Below are positions 8,624 to 13,014 of a DNA stretch of 13,014 nt, one piece after another. The DNA comes from DASUPK01 sp035456265. Lineage in GTDB: Bacteria > Actinomycetota > Thermoleophilia > Solirubrobacterales > 70-9. The translations under genes and the position numbers were made by a program. The notes under the pieces were generated by a model. The model was not told where the DNA came from. It made no database searches and saw only the letters and a list, made by a program, of their open reading frames with translations. Each line of letters starts with the position of its first letter. Position 1 is the first letter of the stretch. The stretch covers positions 1-13,014 of the forward strand of contig DATIDP010000066.1 in the NCBI GenBank assembly GCA_035456265.1. Reading direction: 5' to 3'.

Positions 8624-9472
8624 CTAGCGCTTGGAGAACTGCGGGCGCTTCCGCGCCTTCTTGAGGCCCGCCTTGCGGCGCTCCTTGACGCGAGCATCGC
8701 GGGTCAGCATGCCGCGGCGCTTGAGCTCGGGGCGAAGGGCCGGGTCGACCTCGGTGAGGGCGCGGGCGATGCCGTGGCGGACCGCCGCGGCCTGGCCGGA
8801 GATGCCGCCGCCGTGCACTCGGATGCGCACGTCGACGTTCCCGTCGTAGCCGGTCTGCGTGAGGGGCTGCTTGGCGACTGACTGCAGGTAGGAGCGCGGG
8901 AAGTACTCCTCGAGAGTGCGCTTGTTCACCTCGATGTTGCCGCTGCCCTGCCGGAGGATCACGCGCGCGACCGACGACTTGCGCTTGCCGGTGGCCGCGT
9001 AGCTCGCATCGCCCTCGAGCTTCGCCGGCTTCGCGGCGACCGGGGCCTCATCGACGTCCCCGATCAGCTCACGCTCGCGGCGGAGGCGCTCCTCCTCCTC
9101 GGCCTCGCGGCGTGCACGCTCCTCCGCGTCGAGCTCGCGCTCGGGCTCGATCGCGATCGGGTCGAGCTCGGCTCCGGGAACGACGTCCTCCTTGCCGCCG
9201 TCCTGGCGGGCCGGCGCGGATTCCCGTCCCTCGGCGCGGGGCTCATCGCTGGCCTGCTCGGCGGCCGGGGTGTCGTCTTCGGTGGCGGCGTCCTCGGAGA
9301 GCGCCTCCTCCGGAGGCGCACCCTCACCCACGCCGCGCTCGGGGCTGCCGCCCTCAGACGGAGCGGCCTCCTCGGGGGCCTCCTGCTCCGAGGCCTGCTG
9401 CTCCTCGGGCGTGCCCTCGGGCTGCTCGTCCGGGGCCTGCTCCTCGTTGCGCTGCTCGTCGTCCTCGATCAT
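8624..9472 (-). CDS. rpsI: 30S ribosomal protein S9 with long acidic N-terminal extension
   Basis: Small-subunit ribosomal protein whose C-terminal tail reaches the P-site tRNA. The S9 core occupies about residues 158-282: YAATGKRKSSVARV, the VHGGGISGQAAAVRHGIARAL signature (about 219-239), LRRG-like KRRGMLTRD and the conserved basic end RPQFSKR. In front lies an extra segment of about 157 residues. Residues 1-100 are low-complexity, rich in E, D, A, P, Q, G and S (about 33 acidic against 6 basic) and probably disordered. Residues about 112-136 form a highly charged E/R stretch likely to be helical. Actinobacterial S9 proteins often carry a short extension, but this one more than doubles the protein. 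The ATG overlaps the rplM stop (TGATG) and no other Met codon occurs before residue 255. A later GTG start cannot be fully excluded. The S9 call itself is secure. Confidence 0.95.
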   Translation of the reverse strand: MIEDDEQRNEEQAPDEQPEGTPEEQQASEQEAPEEAAPSEGGSPERGVGEGAPPEEALSEDAATEDDTPAAEQASDEPRAEGRESAPARQDGGKEDVVPGAELDPIAIEPERELDAEERARREAEEEERLRRERELIGDVDEAPVAAKPAKLEGDASYAATGKRKSSVARVILRQGSGNIEVNKRTLEEYFPRSYLQSVAKQPLTQTGYDGNVDVRIRVHGGGISGQAAAVRHGIARALTEVDPALRPELKRRGMLTRDARVKERRKAGLKKARKRPQFSKR

Positions 9473-9963
9473 CAGTCGGGTCGCTCCTCCGCTCTCGCGT
9501 CCGGGCGTCCTCGCACATCGATCTCCAGCTGCTCGGGCTTCTGGGCCTGGTGGGGATGCTCGGGGCCGGCGTAGACCTTCAGCTTCCGCAGCTGCTGCCG
9601 GGCGAGCCGGTTGCGTGGGAGCATGCCCTTGACCGCCTTGCGGATGACCTCCTCGGGCCGCTTCTCCAGCATGTCGCCGAGGGTGCGCGAGCGGATTCCG
9701 CCCGGGTAGCCGCTGTGGCGCCAGTAGACCTTCTTCTCGCGCTTGTCGCCCGTGACCGCGATCCTCTCGGCGTTGACCACGATCACGAAGTCGCCGACGT
9801 CGACGTGTGGCGTGTAGGTCGGCTTGCGCTTGCCGCGCAGCACGTCAGCGATCTGCGTCGCGAGCCGGCCGAGGGTCTTGTTCTCGGCATCGACGACGTA
9901 CCAGACCCGCTCACGGTCCTGGGGGGTCGCCTGGTAGGTCCTCATCGCAGTCGCAGTAGCCAT
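9472..9963 (-). CDS. rplM: 50S ribosomal protein L13
   Basis: Large-subunit protein, one of the early assembly proteins. The core begins at MRTYQATP and shows WYVVDAENKTLGRLATQIA, RGKRKPTYTPHVDVGDFVIVVNA and the family signature KGMLPRNRLARQQLRKLKVYAGPEHPHQAQ. The last 15 or so residues (DVRGRPDARAEERPD) are a hydrophilic tail beyond the usual end. I take the ATG at 9963 (163 residues) because it is the first in-frame ATG after the likely transcription start near 9988. The ATG at 9945 (157 residues), giving MRTYQ directly, is equally possible from family alignments. A GGAGG lies 15 nt before the 9963 ATG, too far for a standard ribosome site. The gene opens the minus-strand run and overlaps rpsI by one nucleotide (TGATG), the normal L13-S9 pair. 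Confidence 0.93.
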   Translation of the reverse strand: MATATAMRTYQATPQDRERVWYVVDAENKTLGRLATQIADVLRGKRKPTYTPHVDVGDFVIVVNAERIAVTGDKREKKVYWRHSGYPGGIRSRTLGDMLEKRPEEVIRKAVKGMLPRNRLARQQLRKLKVYAGPEHPHQAQKPEQLEIDVRGRPDARAEERPD

Positions 9964-9994
9964 AAAAAGAGCCGCGCACCTCCGCGGCCGCCGG

Positions 9995-10000
9995 ATGATA
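9995..10000 (-). promoter_or_regulatory. -10 element of rplM promoter
   Basis: TATCAT on the minus strand matches the TATAAT consensus at five of six positions and lies about 31 nt upstream of the rplM ATG at 9963, implying a leader of roughly 25 nt. No recognisable -35 is found 16-19 nt upstream, where the DNA is already the opuCA start region. It would drive the rplM-rpsI-glmM run. Confidence 0.45.
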
Positions 10001-10008
10001 GCGACGGG

Positions 10009-10014
10009 TAGCAT
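10009..10014 (+). promoter_or_regulatory. -10 element for a leaderless opuCA transcript
   Basis: TAGCAT fits the TAnnnT pattern and is followed by exactly 6 nt before the GTG start of the ATPase gene. Transcription would therefore begin at or next to the start codon, giving a leaderless mRNA, which is common in actinobacteria. No good -35 is seen upstream. It sits 9 nt from the opposite-strand -10 of rplM. Confidence 0.45.
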
Positions 10015-10020
10015 CGCCGC

Positions 10021-11202
10021 GTGGAGGGTGGCCGTCCAGCAGCTTCGGTTTCTTATCAGCACGTCACGAAGCACTATCCGGGCCAGGAGGAAGCGGCCAT
10101 TGACGACCTCTCGCTCGAGGTCGATGCCGGGGAGATCTGCGTGCTCGTCGGGCCATCGGGGAGCGGCAAGACCACCGCTCTACGAATGGTCAACCGGACC
10201 GTCGAGATCACGGAGGGAGACATCCTGATCGGGGATACCTCGGTCCGTGACCGTGACCCGGCCGGGCTCCGGCGGGAGATGGGCTACGTGATCCAGCAGA
10301 TCGGGCTCTTCCCGCACCGCACGGTCGCGCAGAACATCGAGACGGTGCCCCGGCTGCTGGGCTGGGATCACCAACGGTCCCGCGAGCGTGCCAACGAGCT
10401 GCTCGATCTGATCGGGCTCGAGCCGGGCGTGCGCGACCGCTTCCCCGGCCAGCTCTCCGGCGGGCAGCAGCAGCGCGTCGGGGTCGCACGCGCGCTCGCC
10501 GCCGACCCCCCGGTGATGCTGATGGACGAGCCGTTCGGGGCGATCGACCCGATCAACCGCGAGCGGCTCCAGAACGAGTTCCTGCGTCTCCAGCGCGAGA
10601 TCCGCAAGACCGTCCTGTTCGTCACCCACGACATCGACGAGGCCGTGAAGATGGGCGACCGGGTCGCGATCCTCCATGAGGGCGGGCGTCTCGCGCAGTA
10701 CGCCACCCCCGCGGAGCTCCTGATGGCTCCCGCCGACGATTTCGTCGAGGACTTCGTCGGAGCGGACCGCGCGCTGAAGCGCCTTGCGCTGATGCGGGTC
10801 CGCGACATCGATCTCTGGGAGGCACCGCTGGCCTTCGTCGGGCAATCGACCGACGAGGTCCGCGGGAAGCTCGACGGCGCGGAGGTCCCGTACCCGCTGC
10901 TGGTCGACTCGGAGCGCAGGCCGATCGGCTGGCTCTCGGATTCGGACCTTCGGGCCGACACCGTGCCGCAGAAACCCGACACCGCTCCCGACCCGATCCT
11001 CGATCTCGACGACGTCATGCGAGACGCGCTCGCCGACCTGCTCCAGTCCGAGACCCAGTACGCCCCAGTGACCGACGCGGACGGACGGATCGCCGGCGTG
11101 CTCTCGGTTGAGATCATCTCCGAGTTCCTGGGCTCCCCCGAGGCCAAGGTCGAAGAGCACTCGGCGATCGAGCGCCCCGTCGAGCACCCGGTCGGCGAAT
11201 GA
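10021..11202 (+). CDS. opuCA: ABC transporter ATP-binding protein with CBS domains, quaternary-amine (osmoprotectant) uptake type
   Basis: Cytoplasmic ATPase of a glycine betaine/choline/carnitine-type importer (OpuCA/ProV family). It has Walker A GPSGSGKT (44-51), Q-loop QQ (92-93), the ABC signature LSGGQQQR (145-152), Walker B VMLMDEP (165-171) and switch histidine H203 in VTHDIDEA, all intact. After the nucleotide-binding domain (to about 250) come two CBS-like units: about 255-315 (PLLVDSERRPIGWLSDSDL) and about 328-370 (DVMRDALADLL, APVTDADGRIAGVLS). A Glu-rich tail (371-393) follows. In OpuA-type importers a CBS module with an anionic tail senses ionic strength, so osmotic gating is a fair inference. 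The GTG start is placed 6 nt after a -10-like TAGCAT, suggesting a leaderless message. The stop overlaps the next permease start as ATGA. The substrate is unproven. Confidence 0.92.
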   Translation: MEGGRPAASVSYQHVTKHYPGQEEAAIDDLSLEVDAGEICVLVGPSGSGKTTALRMVNRTVEITEGDILIGDTSVRDRDPAGLRREMGYVIQQIGLFPHRTVAQNIETVPRLLGWDHQRSRERANELLDLIGLEPGVRDRFPGQLSGGQQQRVGVARALAADPPVMLMDEPFGAIDPINRERLQNEFLRLQREIRKTVLFVTHDIDEAVKMGDRVAILHEGGRLAQYATPAELLMAPADDFVEDFVGADRALKRLALMRVRDIDLWEAPLAFVGQSTDEVRGKLDGAEVPYPLLVDSERRPIGWLSDSDLRADTVPQKPDTAPDPILDLDDVMRDALADLLQSETQYAPVTDADGRIAGVLSVEIISEFLGSPEAKVEEHSAIERPVEHPVGE

Positions 11203-11942
11203 CCGCAAGCGCCCTCCAGCTCGCCCCGGTGATCGGGCAGGTGACGATCCACAACCGGACGGGTGCGAACGCCCCCTGCCAGGCGCAGGAGAGCAAGGTC
11301 TTCTGCTTTCAATGGGCGGTCGACAACTTCGACCGCTACACCACCCCGTTCCTCAATCAGCTCCTGCTCGTGCTGATCGCGGTGGCGATCGGCTTCGCGG
11401 TCGCCTTTGCGTTCGCGATCCTCTCCCACCGCCAGCGCTGGCTGATCCCGACGTTCACCGGCGCGACGGGGGTGCTCTACACGATCCCCTCGCTCGCCTT
11501 CATCTTCCTGCTGCTGCCCATCACGGGGCTCGGCTGGGAGACGGCGATCATCGTCCTCTCCGTCTACACCCTGCAGATCATCTACCGGAACATCGTCGCG
11601 GGCCTCTCGAACGTCCCGGTCGAGAGCAGGGACGCCGGACGCGGCATGGGGATGACCGACCGGCAGCTGCTCTGGCGCGTGGAGCTGCCCCTGGCCCTTC
11701 CCGAGATCATCGCCGGGCTGCGCATCGCGACGGTCTCCACGGTGGCGATCTCGACGCTGATGGTGTTCGCGAACGTCAACACGCTCGGCCAGCCGCTCTA
11801 CCAGCAGATCGACTTCAAGACCAACATCGTGATCGCCGCCGGCCTTTCGATCCTGATGGCGATCGCGCTCGACCTGCTGCTCCTCGTCGCTCAACGCCTG
11901 CTGGCACCGTGGCGACGACCGTCGATGGCGGCGCGGATATGA
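11199..11942 (+). CDS. opuCB: ABC transporter permease, osmoprotectant uptake type (first permease)
   Basis: Integral membrane subunit of the importer, 247 residues. Hydrophobic segments lie at about 51-76, 82-108, 114-135, 165-190 and 207-233. The EAA loop that contacts the ATPase is visible at about 142-175 (ESRDAGRGMGM, then RVELPLALPEIIAGLR). The roughly 50-residue soluble N terminus contains two cysteines (C27, C36) just before the first membrane segment, in a QWAVDNFDRY context reminiscent of other OpuC permeases. The ATG overlaps the ATPase stop and its own stop overlaps the second permease start (ATGA each time), so the three proteins are probably made in a coupled way. Similarity of the EAA region with the next gene points to an ancient duplication. 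The symbol follows the opuC convention; yehW/proW-type names would also fit. Confidence 0.88.
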   Translation: MTASALQLAPVIGQVTIHNRTGANAPCQAQESKVFCFQWAVDNFDRYTTPFLNQLLLVLIAVAIGFAVAFAFAILSHRQRWLIPTFTGATGVLYTIPSLAFIFLLLPITGLGWETAIIVLSVYTLQIIYRNIVAGLSNVPVESRDAGRGMGMTDRQLLWRVELPLALPEIIAGLRIATVSTVAISTLMVFANVNTLGQPLYQQIDFKTNIVIAAGLSILMAIALDLLLLVAQRLLAPWRRPSMAARI

Positions 11943-12667
11943 GCGGCGCACTCCATCTCGGCGTACTGAGCGTCTTCGGCGACGCAATCGACTTCATCCT
12001 CCACCAGCAGGAGGCTCGCACCGGGCAGACGATGGTCGGCGGTCCGGATCAGGTGTGGCACCTGACCGGCCAGCACCTCAAGGTCACCTTCCTGGCTTTA
12101 GGTCTGGCCCTGCTGATCGCCCTGCCGATCGGCGTGGCCCTCGGCCACTTCCGCAGGGGCGAGGCCCTCGCCATCTCGATTGGGAATGCGGGACGGGCGG
12201 TCCCGGAGCTGGCCCTGATCGCCTTCGTCGCCGCGTTCATAGGCGTCGGGCTGCTCAACGTCACCTTCGCGCTGGCGGTGCTGGGGATCCCGCCGATCCT
12301 CACCAACGCCTATGTCGGGGTGAGCCAGGTCGACCGGAACGCCGTGGATGCCGCCCGGGGAATGGGCATGCGAGGGCTCCAGGTCGTCGGTCGTGTCGAG
12401 CTGCCCCTCGCGGTCCCGACGATCATGGCTGGGGTCCGCACGGCGGCCATCAACATCATCGCCACCGCCGCGCTGGCGTCGCTCGCGGGGTTGAGCACGC
12501 TCGGTGACCTGATCCTCGGCCGCAACGTCTACGGCGACACCGGCGTGGTGGCCGGCGCGATCCTGATCGCCCTCCTCGCGCTCGCGCTGGAGCTGACGCT
12601 CGCGGGAATCCAGTGGCTGCTCACACCGCGCGGGCTGAAGTTGGCGCGGGCCGGTGCCGCCGCATAG
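11939..12667 (+). CDS. opuCD: ABC transporter permease, osmoprotectant uptake type (second permease)
   Basis: Second membrane subunit, 242 residues, expected to pair with the preceding permease to form the channel. Hydrophobic segments lie at about 47-70, 86-106, 108-128, 158-185 and 203-228. The EAA loop (NAVDAARGMGM...RVELPLAVPTIMAGVR, about 134-167) closely parallels that of the first permease. PNAGRAVPELAL-like IGNAGRAVPELALIAF (81-96) is typical of OpuC/YehY-type permeases. The open frame extends far upstream, but inside the first permease and ATPase genes it is only an alternative frame, so I start at the ATG overlapping the previous stop. A 55-nt gap separates it from the binding-protein gene. 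The assignment to opuCD rather than opuCB is by order only. Confidence 0.88.
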   Translation: MSGALHLGVLSVFGDAIDFILHQQEARTGQTMVGGPDQVWHLTGQHLKVTFLALGLALLIALPIGVALGHFRRGEALAISIGNAGRAVPELALIAFVAAFIGVGLLNVTFALAVLGIPPILTNAYVGVSQVDRNAVDAARGMGMRGLQVVGRVELPLAVPTIMAGVRTAAINIIATAALASLAGLSTLGDLILGRNVYGDTGVVAGAILIALLALALELTLAGIQWLLTPRGLKLARAGAAA

Positions 12668-12710
12668 GCTTACCCGGTCCATTCCAGGGTGCAGCAGGGC
12701 CCAAGACGAG

Positions 12711-12716
12711 AGGAGG
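12711..12716 (+). promoter_or_regulatory. ribosome binding site of the substrate-binding protein gene
   Basis: AGGAGG lies 6 nt before the first of two tandem GTG codons (12723 and 12726). It is the only strong, well-spaced Shine-Dalgarno that I see in the window, fitting the need for more binding protein than membrane subunits. It favours the 12723 start, though 12726 (9-nt spacing) remains possible. Confidence 0.75.
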
Positions 12717-12722
12717 GTCACG

Positions 12723-13014
12723 GTGGTGACCGGTAATTCGCGACTGAGGGCGGCGCTCGCGTTGATCGCAGCGCTGGTTCTCGCCCTCGGCGTCGCCGCG
12801 TGTGGGGGCGGCGACGGCAACAACGACACCGGGACGAGCGGCGGCAACTCCGCGAACCTGATCAAGTCGAACTCGGCCAACAACGGGACCCAGCTCACCG
12901 TGGGCTCAAAGAACTTCACCGAGGCCCTGATCCTCGGGGAGATCTACTCGCAGGCCCTCCAGGCAGCGGGCTACAACGTGAAGACGAACCTCAACCTGGG
13001 TTCCGAGACGATCG
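12723..13014 (+). CDS. opuCC: osmoprotectant ABC transporter substrate-binding lipoprotein, truncated by window edge
   Basis: The first 97 residues of a glycine betaine/carnitine/choline-type binding protein. The signal peptide runs from basic residues R7/R9 through a hydrophobic core (about 10-26) to the lipobox VAAC with lipidated C27. A Gly/Asn/Ser-rich spacer of about 30 residues follows, and the OpuAC-type domain begins at LTVGSKNFTEALILGEIYSQ and continues with ALQAAGYNVK. The protein should be tethered outside the membrane and deliver substrate to the two permeases. It starts with tandem GTG codons behind a strong AGGAGG and lies 55 nt after the second permease gene; no clear promoter is visible in that gap. 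The substrate-binding aromatic residues are outside the window, so the ligand cannot be predicted. Confidence 0.9.
   Translation, partial: MVTGNSRLRAALALIAALVLALGVAACGGGDGNNDTGTSGGNSANLIKSNSANNGTQLTVGSKNFTEALILGEIYSQALQAAGYNVKTNLNLGSETI

Noticed and set aside
9112..10011. Open frame on the plus strand opposite rpsI and rplM
   Set aside because: It is the complement of two ribosomal protein genes and has an arginine-rich composition typical of frame shadows.
9964..10074. In-frame upstream start for rplM at 10074
   Set aside because: It would lie inside the opuCA coding region and upstream of the likely rplM -10 element; the added residues have no L13 similarity.
11108..11938. Upstream extension of the second permease frame
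   Set aside because: This part is an alternative frame of the ATPase and first permease genes; permease similarity begins at the ATG that overlaps the previous stop.
10368..11987. Long open frame on the minus strand opposite the ATPase and first permease genes
   Set aside because: The plus-strand genes are unmistakable ABC components; the antisense product is low-complexity and without motifs.

Overview
The window is high-GC DNA packed with housekeeping genes, and its codon pattern, gene order and lipoprotein content suggest an actinobacterium. The order rplM-rpsI-glmM-glmS-acpS-nnr-alr is a familiar actinobacterial arrangement. The DUF3352-type lipoprotein and the very long acidic extension on ribosomal protein S9 make me favour the class Thermoleophilia (Solirubrobacterales-like). 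That placement is inference from memory, not a search result.

Minus strand, from right (about 9990) to left (1): nine genes read as one tightly packed run. It starts with ribosomal proteins L13 (rplM) and S9 (rpsI). Next come phosphoglucosamine mutase (glmM) and glucosamine-6-phosphate synthase (glmS), two steps towards UDP-GlcNAc. A predicted DUF3352-like lipoprotein follows, then holo-ACP synthase (acpS), a bifunctional NAD(P)HX repair enzyme (nnrD type), alanine racemase (alr), and a tRNA nucleotidyltransferase-like protein that runs off the left edge. The genes overlap by 1-4 nt or are separated by at most 35 nt, except for a 101-nt gap between glmM and glmS that may hold an extra promoter. 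The shared theme is growth: ribosome assembly, peptidoglycan precursors (GlcNAc and D-Ala), carrier-protein activation, cofactor repair and tRNA maturation.

Plus strand, 10021 to the right edge: an ABC importer of the OpuC/ProVWX quaternary-amine (osmoprotectant) type. It has an ATPase with C-terminal CBS domains and an acidic tail, two paralogous permeases, and the start of a lipoprotein substrate-binding protein. The first three genes are joined by ATGA overlaps. The exact substrate (betaine, choline, carnitine or similar) cannot be read from the sequence.

The two transcription units diverge from a 57-nt spacer (9964-10020). It carries back-to-back -10-like hexamers on opposite strands. 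The plus-strand one sits 6 nt before the GTG of the ATPase gene, as expected for a leaderless mRNA.

I found no mobile element, CRISPR array, phage gene, tRNA or rRNA, and no convincing undescribed system. No gene-free stretch exceeds 300 nt. The most unusual points are the roughly 157-residue acidic N-terminal extension on S9, the loss of one of the paired catalytic aspartates in the tRNA nucleotidyltransferase-like protein, the compact divergent promoter region, and the general lack of well-placed Shine-Dalgarno sequences.
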